This document shows, one piece after another, positions 44,371 to 52,381 of a stretch of 64,000 nt of DNA (positions are counted from its first letter, which is position 1; every line of letters begins with the position of its first letter). Position numbers and translations under genes: made by a program. The stretch is from HXMU1420-13 sp965249965. GTDB taxonomy: Bacteria; Bacteroidota; Rhodothermia; Balneolales; Balneolaceae. Under the pieces are notes generated by a model that worked only from the letters and a program-made list of their open reading frames with translations, was not told the origin of the DNA and made no database searches. The stretch covers positions 2,232,001-2,296,000 of the forward strand of contig OZ252262.1 in assembly GCA_965249965.1 (NCBI GenBank), written 5' to 3'.

Positions 44371-45612
44371 TTACACATGTTGGTCGGTATCCTTCTTCAT
44401 TGGCTGAAGTTGAACGTAGGTTAACGATCTCCATAACCACTCCAATGGGCCAAATTTGTAATTATCTAGCCAAGGTTTTGACCAACCTAATTGTAATAAC
44501 CATATTCCTAGTATTACTCCAACTTGCTCAATACGGTCAAATGCACCAAAAAACCCAAAACCTGCTCCGTAAAAAATAAGTACCCCCAGTAAGGATTGAG
44601 CTATGTAGTTGGTTAATGCCATTTGCCCAATTGCAGCGAAACGTTCTTTTAATGCAATGAAACCATCTGACTTTACAAAAAGCATGATCCCACATATATA
44701 TGCAAAGCTTATCCCTAATGAGCCAAAATAATTGAACTGTGATCCAATGAACATTGAATATTGAATTGACCAGTTTGCCTCAAAATTTTTGAAAATGCCA
44801 AAAATGATGATAGGCAGACCAAATAGGAACCCAAATAGCATTCCTTTTCGATAAAAGGACATACTTTTCTGGGCGCTTAAGACTCCCCATTTATACAATG
44901 CCATTCCAACGAGCATAAGTCCACCGGCACGCCAGAACATGAGCATCCCAAAAACAGTAGTTTCCATTGCAATAGCAGACTCTGAATTATGATGAATTTG
45001 CTCTGATAGTGACCCGGTGACAGCTTTAATTTCTTCGAACGTAGCTTCAATATCAGGTTTCCAGAAATCATTACTCATCTCGGTTAATGCTTCTTGTGGC
45101 AGAAATTGTATGCTATAACCGATAAAAAGATAGAGGATGGAGTGAACCGAAATGGTTAGTAGTCCAATAATTAAAAGTTTTCGAGCACTGAGTTTTCTAA
45201 ACAGATATGCCAGCAGTGCACATAAGGCATAAGCTACCAGAATATCACCATGCCAAATAAGATGGGCGTGAACCAATCCAATTACCAGAAGCCAAAAAGT
45301 TCGTTTATAATGCAACGCAGCGGATTTTCCTGCCCTGTGTTCTGCTTTTTGAGTAACGAGTACAATTCCGGCTCCAAAAAGGATTGAGAATATAGTCATG
45401 AATTTCTGATCGGCGAACATATGGCTGATCACCCACACCCAATAATTAATACCTTCAAGATCGCCAAAAGCGGTAGGGTTGAGGTAGGCGGCACTTGGCA
45501 TCGCAAAACTCTGGATATTCATAATTAAAATTCCAAGAATAGCGATACCTCGCAGTATATCAAGCGATTGAATTCGTTCTTTCCCCAAAGTAGGTTGTAG
45601 AGAAGTTGCCAT
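44371..45612 (-). CDS. DUF418 multi-pass membrane protein
   Basis: 413 residues with about ten membrane helices. The N-terminus RIQSLDILRGIAILGILIMNIQSFAMP is the conserved start of the DUF418/DUF1624-related acyltransferase-like family, and FMTIFSILFGAGI and GQMALTNYIAQSLLGVLIFY are the DUF418 domain proper. These proteins resemble heparan-alpha-glucosaminide N-acetyltransferases and may move acyl groups across the inner membrane, but no activity is proven for this subgroup. It sits alone between the TonB receptor and a DUF6090 gene. Confidence 0.85.
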   Translation of the reverse strand: MATSLQPTLGKERIQSLDILRGIAILGILIMNIQSFAMPSAAYLNPTAFGDLEGINYWVWVISHMFADQKFMTIFSILFGAGIVLVTQKAEHRAGKSAALHYKRTFWLLVIGLVHAHLIWHGDILVAYALCALLAYLFRKLSARKLLIIGLLTISVHSILYLFIGYSIQFLPQEALTEMSNDFWKPDIEATFEEIKAVTGSLSEQIHHNSESAIAMETTVFGMLMFWRAGGLMLVGMALYKWGVLSAQKSMSFYRKGMLFGFLFGLPIIIFGIFKNFEANWSIQYSMFIGSQFNYFGSLGISFAYICGIMLFVKSDGFIALKERFAAIGQMALTNYIAQSLLGVLIFYGAGFGFFGAFDRIEQVGVILGIWLLQLGWSKPWLDNYKFGPLEWLWRSLTYVQLQPMKKDTDQHV

Positions 45613-45704
45613 ATTTGTACCCTCGATTTTCCCTTAAAACATTACTCAACAATAAAATACACGAATAGTTAACTATTGATAGTAGAAAATACTATCCGGA
45701 TTGT

Positions 45705-46466
45705 TTATCGAGATTGGGATATAAGTGTTGCGTCTATATTGGCTAATACAGATTTAGCTGCTGCCAATTGGCGTTCATATATACTTTGGATAGTTTGAAT
45801 TCGAAACAGACTAAGCTTGATTTGATTTCTTCCGTCAACACTTTCCAGCATTGTGATTAATTGTTTTTTTCGCAATTCTTCGTTTTGGAAAACAGGAATG
45901 GAATCTTGTGGACTAATAAAAGTACTTACTTCAAAATTTCCTTGTCTAATCCAGTAGTTCGACTCTATCATAGATGATTCGGTATCCCAGCTATTAAAAC
46001 TATTCAGATAATCCTGGTTAAAAGTGTAATAGATATTTATCTGACGGTATAAAGAATCAAACTCAGCTATGTTTAGCACATTGGGATCATTCATTTTATT
46101 AAAAGCCTGATCATTGGTTTGAATATTGAAGTATTTCGAACTTGTTATGGCTTCCAGATATTGAGGATCTAAGAAATCGAAGCTTTGTTGTTGTAACGCC
46201 CATTTTTTAAACTCAGCCATACCTTCAATTTCTTTTAAAGTATTAGAAAACACGGTCGTGTCTTGGGCTAAATCTGTTTGAACATTGGATAAGTACTTTA
46301 AGGCAAGCGCATTATTTTTTTGATTTTCATTCCAATTATTAATTTGAAGGGCGATCAAAATTCCAATAACAACGAGAATTATTTCACCAAGTCCATAAAG
46401 GAGGTATTTCCTTGTAATCCCCATTTTTATCTCGCCATTTCTAAGTTTTCTAAAGAATGAAATCAT
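45705..46466 (-). CDS. DUF6090 membrane protein
   Basis: 253 residues. The N-terminal block MGITRKYLLYGLGEIILVVIG plus ILIALQINNWNE is the hallmark of DUF6090, a family widespread in Bacteroidota: a basic head, one membrane helix (about residues 27-45) and a helical soluble domain. The remainder (about 50-253) has no known motifs and looks alpha-helical. Function unknown. It lies 33 bases after an unknown lipoprotein gene in the same direction, possibly in one transcript. Confidence 0.8.
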   Translation of the reverse strand: MISFFRKLRNGEIKMGITRKYLLYGLGEIILVVIGILIALQINNWNENQKNNALALKYLSNVQTDLAQDTTVFSNTLKEIEGMAEFKKWALQQQSFDFLDPQYLEAITSSKYFNIQTNDQAFNKMNDPNVLNIAEFDSLYRQINIYYTFNQDYLNSFNSWDTESSMIESNYWIRQGNFEVSTFISPQDSIPVFQNEELRKKQLITMLESVDGRNQIKLSLFRIQTIQSIYERQLAAAKSVLANIDATLISQSR

Positions 46467-46499
46467 TGAGTACAGATTAACATGTGAACTATAAAATAT

Positions 46500-47174
46500 C
46501 TACTCCAATTCGATGCGTTCTCTAAAACGAATTTCACTTAGCGTGTCATTGTAATATGTTAGCTGCTCAGTCCAATTACTGTCTGCTGATGGTCGATATT
46601 CATATCGTACTCTAAAGGTCGGATTACCCTCTAAATCAACAATGTTTTCTTTAATTGCTATTCCGTTCTCATTAAACTCACGAACATAATAGTCGATAAT
46701 TTCTTTTTTTGCGTTCATCGAGCCAGTTGAAATGTGATTACCCAGGCTGTCATATGCATTCTTGTATCCATATAATAATTCTTCAGTTTCTAAACTAAAT
46801 GCCAGCCCCTGAGAGATGTTATTTTCGGTATCTAATTCATAGTCATAACGCGTAGTTGCAGAGTCTCCATCAAAATAGATAGAACCTATACGATGCCCAT
46901 CTTTGTTATATCTGTACACTTCGTACCCAAACATATCACTCATATTAGCTTTGTAAAACCGCAATTCTAACAGAGTATCATCGGCGTTATATACTTCAGC
47001 TTGATTACAAGAAAAACAATCCTTTACTGTATCTTTTTGAGCTATATCATTCTCGTACTTGATAGAATAATAGTGGGTAACCAACATGTAGGCAGGGTCT
47101 TTGTCATTGCTTTGATTGCTGCAACCTGAGACCATGAATAAAACTAGACAGCAGAAAATTAAATTATATGACAT
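46500..47174 (-). CDS. lipoprotein of unknown function
   Basis: 224 residues with a lipoprotein signal ending at the lipobox VSGC (near residue 17). The mature part is rich in short beta strands of the type 'YEVYRYNKDGHRIGSIYFDG', 'ENGIAIKENIVDLEGNPTFRVRYEY', reminiscent of the repeated YD/RHS-like or MORN-like hairpins found in many Bacteroidota lipoproteins. No family is assigned. It lies in a run of minus-strand envelope genes between the PD40 protein and DUF6090. Confidence 0.7.
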   Translation of the reverse strand: MSYNLIFCCLVLFMVSGCSNQSNDKDPAYMLVTHYYSIKYENDIAQKDTVKDCFSCNQAEVYNADDTLLELRFYKANMSDMFGYEVYRYNKDGHRIGSIYFDGDSATTRYDYELDTENNISQGLAFSLETEELLYGYKNAYDSLGNHISTGSMNAKKEIIDYYVREFNENGIAIKENIVDLEGNPTFRVRYEYRPSADSNWTEQLTYYNDTLSEIRFRERIELE

Positions 47175-47216
47175 TGGTTTTTTTGCTTTAAAAAATGAAT
47201 AATTAACAAATAATTC

Positions 47217-48143
47217 TTACTCGCATGGAATTGGTAGTTTTTCAGTTGAAATCCTATAGATATCTGCTCGAGGATCAAAAGTCTCTGTGGCTGGGCGATT
47301 ACTTGCAAAATAGAGCCACTCCCCGTCAGCAGTTAGAAAAGGTCCACCATCTGAGGAAACACTATTAATAAACGGGATTAATTCCGGTGAACTCCAGGTA
47401 CCATTTTCTGCTTTGCAAGAAAAAAATAGCCCCGTATCTCTGCGACCGGTATGTCTTCCTTCCATAACTGCAGTTTTACCATCTGCTGAAAATCCTATGT
47501 AAGAAACAAAGGTATTTGCTGAAGGGTCAGGTATTTCATCAATGGGTACAACATCCATAAAACCTGATGATTTTGATACCTTAAATCGTTTGCCTGGACG
47601 ATATGGTTGGCGAAAGGAGTAAAAATACAGATTTCCATTTTCATCAATGGCCGGACCATATTCATCTACGCCGGTATCAGGTTCATTTGGCCTATTTTTG
47701 CTCGCATTTTCCATTAATTCAGGTTCTGACCATCCATCCTCCGTTCGCTCCACTTTCCAAATATTGATAGAGCCACTAGCTACAGAAGGGTGGGGTCGCA
47801 TTGAGTCGAAGTATAGGGTATTGCCATCTGGTGAAACGTAAGGAGCGTCATCGCGGTAAGTTCCAGAAAAGGGGGCTACAACTGGATTTGACCATCCATC
47901 TCCAGTAAGCTTGGAAGAAAAAATTGTATAAAAAAACCTTCCCGAAGTTCTTCTCATAAAAAATAACTCCTGATTTTTACTATCAAAACTGGGGCTGTAC
48001 TCACCTATCTCTGTTGATATTAAATCTACGCCAACTTTCTGTGGCTCAGTCTGTTGATATCCAACACTTAAATCAACTGTTAAAGTGGATATCACTATTA
48101 GCGCACTAAAAAACCTTACTGTTTTCATGGTTTTATTCTTCAT
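47217..48143 (-). CDS. TolB/PD40-like beta-propeller exported protein
   Basis: 308 residues with signal peptide (FFSALIVISTLTVDLSVG). Several WD40-like PD40 repeats are visible: YSPSFDSKNQELFFMRR, YVSPDGNTLYFDSMRP, AIDENGNLYFYSFRQ and FLTADGEWLYFASNRP, which form a periplasmic beta-propeller. Such proteins bind partners or glycans rather than catalyse. Its start overlaps the end of the SUMF1-like gene by eleven bases, so the two are translationally linked and may act together. Confidence 0.8.
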   Translation of the reverse strand: MKNKTMKTVRFFSALIVISTLTVDLSVGYQQTEPQKVGVDLISTEIGEYSPSFDSKNQELFFMRRTSGRFFYTIFSSKLTGDGWSNPVVAPFSGTYRDDAPYVSPDGNTLYFDSMRPHPSVASGSINIWKVERTEDGWSEPELMENASKNRPNEPDTGVDEYGPAIDENGNLYFYSFRQPYRPGKRFKVSKSSGFMDVVPIDEIPDPSANTFVSYIGFSADGKTAVMEGRHTGRRDTGLFFSCKAENGTWSSPELIPFINSVSSDGGPFLTADGEWLYFASNRPATETFDPRADIYRISTEKLPIPCE

Positions 48144-48921
48144 TTATGTCTTTGGCGAGTCTAAATCCAGGTCCTTCGAATTCCGGTAGTACCCAATTTC
48201 TGCCGGCAATTCGGGTATGCCACGGATCGGAAGCGTAACTAGCACCACGCCCAACTTTATGTGTTCCGGTCGAAGGTCCGGTTGGATTGATTTCATCTTC
48301 ATCTGGATAGTGGTCGTACCAATCAAAAACCCATTCCCAGGCATTCCCATTAATATCATACACCCCAAATGCGTTTGGTTTAAATGATCCGACTGGTGAG
48401 GTAAATGTGAATCCATCATCGTAATTTTCCCAAACCGCACGTGTTGTTTGTTCGCGAAACGATTCATCCCCAATATTTTCATTAATTAATGAATCGGATG
48501 ACCAGCTATAAACTGATCCATTTTTTCCTTCACGCATTACAAATTCGAATTCTGCTTCAGTTGGAAGTCTGAAATGCTCATCAAGTTCACTATTCAACCA
48601 TTGTATATAAGCAGTGGCATCATTCCATGAAATATTAATTATGGGATGATTTTCCTGCCAACCCCAATCGGGCTCGCGAGGCATCAGCCCGTTGGTTGAT
48701 TCAACAAATTTTCTGTATTCCTGTACAGTTACTTCATATTTACTTAAATGGAACTCTCTTAAAGTTACTGTTCGAATAGGTTTTTCATCGCCTTCACCAT
48801 TTTCTGAGCCCATTACAAATGAACCTCCTTTTATCAGCACCATTTCCGGAGTTTGTTGGCCAAACAAATTTGACGTAAGTAGAAATAATATTGATATATA
48901 CAATGGAAAGCGGAAGAACAT
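48133..48921 (-). CDS. SUMF1/formylglycine-generating-enzyme-fold protein lacking the active cysteines
   Basis: 262 residues with signal peptide (PLYISILFLLTSNLFGQ). The fold is clear: MVLIKGGSFVMGSENGEGDE, HLSKYEVTVQEYRKFV, HPIINISWNDATAYIQWL, LPTEAEFEFVMREG, NAWEWVFDW and a C-terminal PGFRLAKDI. Genuine formylglycine enzymes carry a cysteine pair in the strand RVxRGGSW...CR..R near the end; here the segment reads VGRGASYASDPWHTRIAGRN with no cysteine. It is therefore unlikely to activate sulfatases and is more likely a structural or binding protein, like the gliding/T9SS SUMF1 proteins. Overlaps the PD40 gene. Confidence 0.85.
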   Translation of the reverse strand: MFFRFPLYISILFLLTSNLFGQQTPEMVLIKGGSFVMGSENGEGDEKPIRTVTLREFHLSKYEVTVQEYRKFVESTNGLMPREPDWGWQENHPIINISWNDATAYIQWLNSELDEHFRLPTEAEFEFVMREGKNGSVYSWSSDSLINENIGDESFREQTTRAVWENYDDGFTFTSPVGSFKPNAFGVYDINGNAWEWVFDWYDHYPDEDEINPTGPSTGTHKVGRGASYASDPWHTRIAGRNWVLPEFEGPGFRLAKDINEE

Positions 48922-48982
48922 AGTCTGGTATTAGTTCATCAACATATACGAAAAAAAAAATTTGCCGGATTTAATCCTTTGC

Positions 48983-49444
48983 TTAAAACCCTTCGCCGTT
49001 GTTACCACGAACTACAATGCCATCAAGAAATAACTCATTTCCATCAGTGGCAAAACCGTTACCCAAATAGCGAAATGTATTACTTACTGCGCCTTCAACT
49101 ATGTATTTTGTACTGTAGCACGTATAGGCTTCATCAATAATCTCACACTGCAGCTCAATCGGGAAATAAACGTTAACAGAATCCCTGGCATAATTAGAAT
49201 CTGTCCAAACCTGGAATGAATGGGGATCTGCTTCTTGAATTATGGTTATTTCAAACTCTGGATTTCCTAAGTGGATGTTGTTTTCGTTGTATACATAAAT
49301 GTCGAGTGTATCGCCTTGAATGAGAGGGGTCCAGATCCCGGTTACTTCTCCTCGAACTCCAAATGGATTTGGGTTAACACCATTATCTAAACATGCAGCT
49401 GTAAAAAGTATACAGCAAAAGACCAGCAGGTATGATTTATTCAT
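48983..49444 (-). CDS. lipoprotein of unknown function, small
   Basis: 153 residues. A lipoprotein signal ends at TAAC (near residue 17-18), followed by a short linker and a beta-rich domain. No family is recognised. Two cysteines (LQCEIIDEAYTCYS) may form a disulfide. Its ATG (49442-49444) lies within the last codons of a reading-frame remnant that resembles the end of a Gfo/Idh/MocA oxidoreductase, as ATGAATAA, the kind of overlap seen between co-translated genes. Confidence 0.7.
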   Translation of the reverse strand: MNKSYLLVFCCILFTAACLDNGVNPNPFGVRGEVTGIWTPLIQGDTLDIYVYNENNIHLGNPEFEITIIQEADPHSFQVWTDSNYARDSVNVYFPIELQCEIIDEAYTCYSTKYIVEGAVSNTFRYLGNGFATDGNELFLDGIVVRGNNGEGF

Positions 49445-49523
49445 CCAGATAAATTTTCTTACCTGTTTTTGCGCTTTGCATAGCAGCGTTTAAAATCTCC
49501 ATAATTTGTATTGAGTAATTCGA
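49437..49523 (-). pseudogene. C-terminal remnant resembling a Gfo/Idh/MocA oxidoreductase
   Basis: The minus strand between the ARH-like gene and the small lipoprotein encodes NYSIQIMEILNAAMQSAKTG then KKIYLDE before TAA 49437-49439. This is close to the usual C-terminus of Gfo/Idh/MocA sugar oxidoreductases (…IMEAA..SAKTGK.I.L). No N-terminal NAD fold exists here, because the exported ADP-ribosylglycohydrolase gene ends just upstream, at 49538. I read it as the scrap left by a deletion or replacement. A 21-codon peptide starting at ATG 49502 is the alternative. Assignment is from memory of the motif. Confidence 0.45.
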
Positions 49524-49537
49524 TTTCAAAATTACAA

Positions 49538-50890
49538 TTAGTTCGTCGGAATAAAGTATTGATCATTGGGTAGGTCTATTCCACCACCCAGATGTTCTTG
49601 AATTACCATATCAGTAATAAATAAACCTTTTTGGGCCATATTTGAAAATGTGTCAAAACCATCATTCGCAAATCCCTGTCGCGTTCTGTGAATATAAAAT
49701 TGTTCAGAAAAAGATCGGTCGAATGCTTCTTCAACACCTTCAACTCCCATAATAAATCCTAACATTCCTGCCCAGGTTGCAGTAGGATTGTCGGAGTCCC
49801 AGCCGGCTAAAGCACCAATTTTTATGGTTTCCTTAAGGTCGCCTTCTCCATAAAAAAGACTTACTAAACTAGCCGCAAAATTAATTCCTGCTGCAAAACA
49901 GCCATTACAGTACAAATTTTTCGAAGTGATGTCGTACCCATCAAATTGGTTTACCTGATAACGTGTATAAAGATCATCTCTGGTTTCTTCCCAGGTAAAT
50001 CCAAGCTCGTATTGTTGCTTCACAAAATCATACATCGCAGCAGGATAACCATCGTCATCAAGATGTTTCCGAGCGGTGTCGGCAATCTGTTTTAATTGAT
50101 TATTTATTGGCTCATCACTAGTCACAGTTGCCGATAAGGAATACATGATCACATAAAACTCAGCAATTTCCTGTGCTTCATTACGTGCTACATTTTGGAT
50201 TGGAAGATGAGCCATTTTTAGGGCAAAATCAGGTCGAGCAGGCGAGAAGAGCCCAAATATTTCGGTTGTAAGTTGCGCATCAATCATTTCAAAATCTGGG
50301 TTATTTCTTGGATCTCCGGTTGCCGGAGGAAGTAAACCTTCGTACATCAAATCCAAAGCAGTTTGATTGGAAACCCATAAATAATTTTCTTCCTCTTTTT
50401 TGATATGAGTCATCCAGCCAACCCGGATTTGCTCACCTGAAAGAATCGCTGTTTTATGTTGATAAAGTAAATGTTGATAGATGTATTCTATATCAGTGTC
50501 GTCATCAGCTCCCCAAACATCACTACTGTCTTCAAAAACGAAATCAATAATAGGTGATAAAGCACTAGGAACCCCTTCGCCCCAGATGCTGGGTTGGTCA
50601 GGTTGACCCCAATCATCGCGAGTATAAAACTCACCTGTTTTAATGTCTCCAATATTCCCAATTTTATCCATTTCGGTAACTAAACCCGTCCAATTAGCTA
50701 TAGATTGAGCAAGCCAAAAACCATGTAATTTATTTCTGTATTCAGCTCTTGAGACTACCAGCTCCGAGCCATCCGGAGAATAAGACTGATAATTTATGAT
50801 AGGGGATAACTGATCCGATGTCTGAATTTCATTATTACAAGCTATTAGTAAAACAGTGATAGCTAATGATTTTTTAAAGTGAAGTCTCAT
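49538..50890 (-). CDS. exported ADP-ribosylglycohydrolase-fold lipoprotein
   Basis: 450 residues. A lipoprotein signal ends at LLIAC (near residue 18). The mature protein fits the ADP-ribosylglycohydrolase (DraG/ARH) family: HGFWLAQSIANWTG where GxxxGDALG stands in classic members, an acidic metal-site segment GADDDTDIEYI, and the C-terminal LAGWDSDNPTATWAGMLGFI in place of the usual GGDTDxxA metal motif. In the family the paired aspartates bind Mg or Mn and hydrolyse N- or O-glycosidic bonds to ADP-ribose or related nucleosides. An exported, membrane-anchored member is unexpected for a cytosolic-type substrate, and the first GD pair is not conserved, so another substrate is likely. Confidence 0.75.
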   Translation of the reverse strand: MRLHFKKSLAITVLLIACNNEIQTSDQLSPIINYQSYSPDGSELVVSRAEYRNKLHGFWLAQSIANWTGLVTEMDKIGNIGDIKTGEFYTRDDWGQPDQPSIWGEGVPSALSPIIDFVFEDSSDVWGADDDTDIEYIYQHLLYQHKTAILSGEQIRVGWMTHIKKEEENYLWVSNQTALDLMYEGLLPPATGDPRNNPDFEMIDAQLTTEIFGLFSPARPDFALKMAHLPIQNVARNEAQEIAEFYVIMYSLSATVTSDEPINNQLKQIADTARKHLDDDGYPAAMYDFVKQQYELGFTWEETRDDLYTRYQVNQFDGYDITSKNLYCNGCFAAGINFAASLVSLFYGEGDLKETIKIGALAGWDSDNPTATWAGMLGFIMGVEGVEEAFDRSFSEQFYIHRTRQGFANDGFDTFSNMAQKGLFITDMVIQEHLGGGIDLPNDQYFIPTN

Positions 50891-51079
50891 AAAGAATAGA
50901 TTTATTGGAGTATAAGTTGTTCGAAATCAACACTAAAATATTTGGTCAACTATTCCGGTACTCAGGAAGGTAAATGATTAGCATGTCTCATTAAAATAGT
51001 GTTAATTATTTATGCTTGTGCGTATGTTGTTAATTAAACCTAGTTTCTTGATCATCTTTAAAATTACGGTTGGCATTGT

Positions 51080-51439
51080 ATGAAGTTCAGCATAGAACAA
51101 ATAAGAAATAGCGATATCGTTTATGCCGTTTGGGAGGGACCAATAACTGGGGAAGAACGCCATGAATTTAGAGACAAAATAGCAGAGAAATGTGAGGAGA
51201 TTGGGTCAAAGAAGTTTATTGTTGATTTAAGAAAACAAGAGAATACAACTGGCATTAAAGACAATTATGAATTCGGTAAACAACTTCGGCGTAAGATGCC
51301 GGGATTTTCCATTGCCGCCATTTACAATAAACTAGGTTTTCATGAAGATGTACTAACAGAGACTGTAATGAGAGGGGATGTAAATCTTCAGCGTTTCAAT
51401 GATTTTGACTCAGCTCTTACATGGATAAAAGATCAATAA
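51080..51439 (+). CDS. STAS/SpoIIAA-like cytosolic protein
   Basis: 119 residues. The alternating pattern IVYAVWEGPITGEERHEFRD, KKFIVDLRKQ and the C-terminal DFDSALTWIKDQ fits the SpoIIAA-like/STAS-like family of small alpha-beta proteins. The phospho-acceptor serine of true anti-anti-sigma factors is not obvious (the segment after the strand is DLRKQENTTGI). It may be a regulatory or lipid-binding subunit. It overlaps the convergent MBL gene by seven bases. Confidence 0.65.
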   Translation: MKFSIEQIRNSDIVYAVWEGPITGEERHEFRDKIAEKCEEIGSKKFIVDLRKQENTTGIKDNYEFGKQLRRKMPGFSIAAIYNKLGFHEDVLTETVMRGDVNLQRFNDFDSALTWIKDQ

Positions 51440-52290
51440 CTGTCTTTTAATGAATCTAAAATGTAATTACGATATTCATCCTTCATCAATATTCCGGCTT
51501 TTGTATGAATGGAATGATAGAAAATGAGCATGGCTTTTTCTTCATAAGCCTGCTTTAGCAAAATCGTTTTTGCTTTTTTTGCCTGAAGAGGTTCGGCGTC
51601 TACTTGATTCATAAAATAATTATTGAGGTGCAATTCACTCGGCACTAAATCACCTAAATAATAAGCTGTTTCACCATTATCTTGAATTTTTACGATTTGA
51701 TGACCGGGAGTATGGCCCCCAGTATGGATAAGTTCAATGCCCTTAATCAATTCAAAATATCTGTCTTTAATCAACACCAGACGATCTTCCGCAAAAAGTT
51801 TATACAATTCATCCATTTGATAGCCTGCATGTGCACCATTCGGATTCTCAGAAGATTGTTCAGCAGCGTACAGCCATTCTAAATGTTGAACAAAATAATG
51901 GGCGTTTGGTAGTGTGGCTTGTGTTGAATTTAGTTTGTCCACAAAGGTTGAACCAGCTGCATGATCAAAATGAAGATGACTTAACACAACATGTGTAACG
52001 TCTTCGGGTTTGAATCCGAAAATATCCAGATTTGTAACCAGATTAGAGGTTTCGGTATACATACTACCGTGATCTAGGCCCCATCCAAGACCGGTATCTA
52101 ACAAAATAACCTGTTTACCTGATCGAATTAAAATGGGGTCGATCCCAAGCGTATGTATAAAACTTGAGTGTTCATCAATTGGTTTATTTCGCGTAATTTC
52201 GCTGGCTTCTAATTTGTGAAATACTCCATCATCAACAACTTCGAAGATGCCTTCGCTTAACTGCTCAATAGAAAACCGGCCAATATTCAT
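51433..52290 (-). CDS. MBL-fold metallo-hydrolase
   Basis: 285 residues. The metal motif HxHxDH is in VVLSHLHFDHAAGST (about 97-107), with further ligands in HTGGHTPGHQIV and YLGDLVPSE. The N-terminal half (IDPILIRSGKQVILLDTGLGWG) is typical of the quorum-quenching-lactonase/YqgX-like MBL branch. It is a cytosolic zinc or iron hydrolase; the substrate cannot be inferred. Convergent with the STAS-like gene, and divergent from the flavoprotein gene at 52382 with a 91-bp shared promoter region. Confidence 0.88.
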   Translation of the reverse strand: MNIGRFSIEQLSEGIFEVVDDGVFHKLEASEITRNKPIDEHSSFIHTLGIDPILIRSGKQVILLDTGLGWGLDHGSMYTETSNLVTNLDIFGFKPEDVTHVVLSHLHFDHAAGSTFVDKLNSTQATLPNAHYFVQHLEWLYAAEQSSENPNGAHAGYQMDELYKLFAEDRLVLIKDRYFELIKGIELIHTGGHTPGHQIVKIQDNGETAYYLGDLVPSELHLNNYFMNQVDAEPLQAKKAKTILLKQAYEEKAMLIFYHSIHTKAGILMKDEYRNYILDSLKDSY

Positions 52291-52381
52291 ATGGAATGAA
52301 TGTGATAGAAATGGTTATGGTTACGCCTTCACTGAACTTAATAAAACTTCGGTTTCATACAATTCATTTTATATTTAATTC

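Noticed and set aside
48144..48482. Overlapping frames inside the SUMF1-like gene and many others opposite to genes
   Set aside because: They run inside clearly conserved genes, lack family motifs or plausible starts, and are shadows of the real frame.
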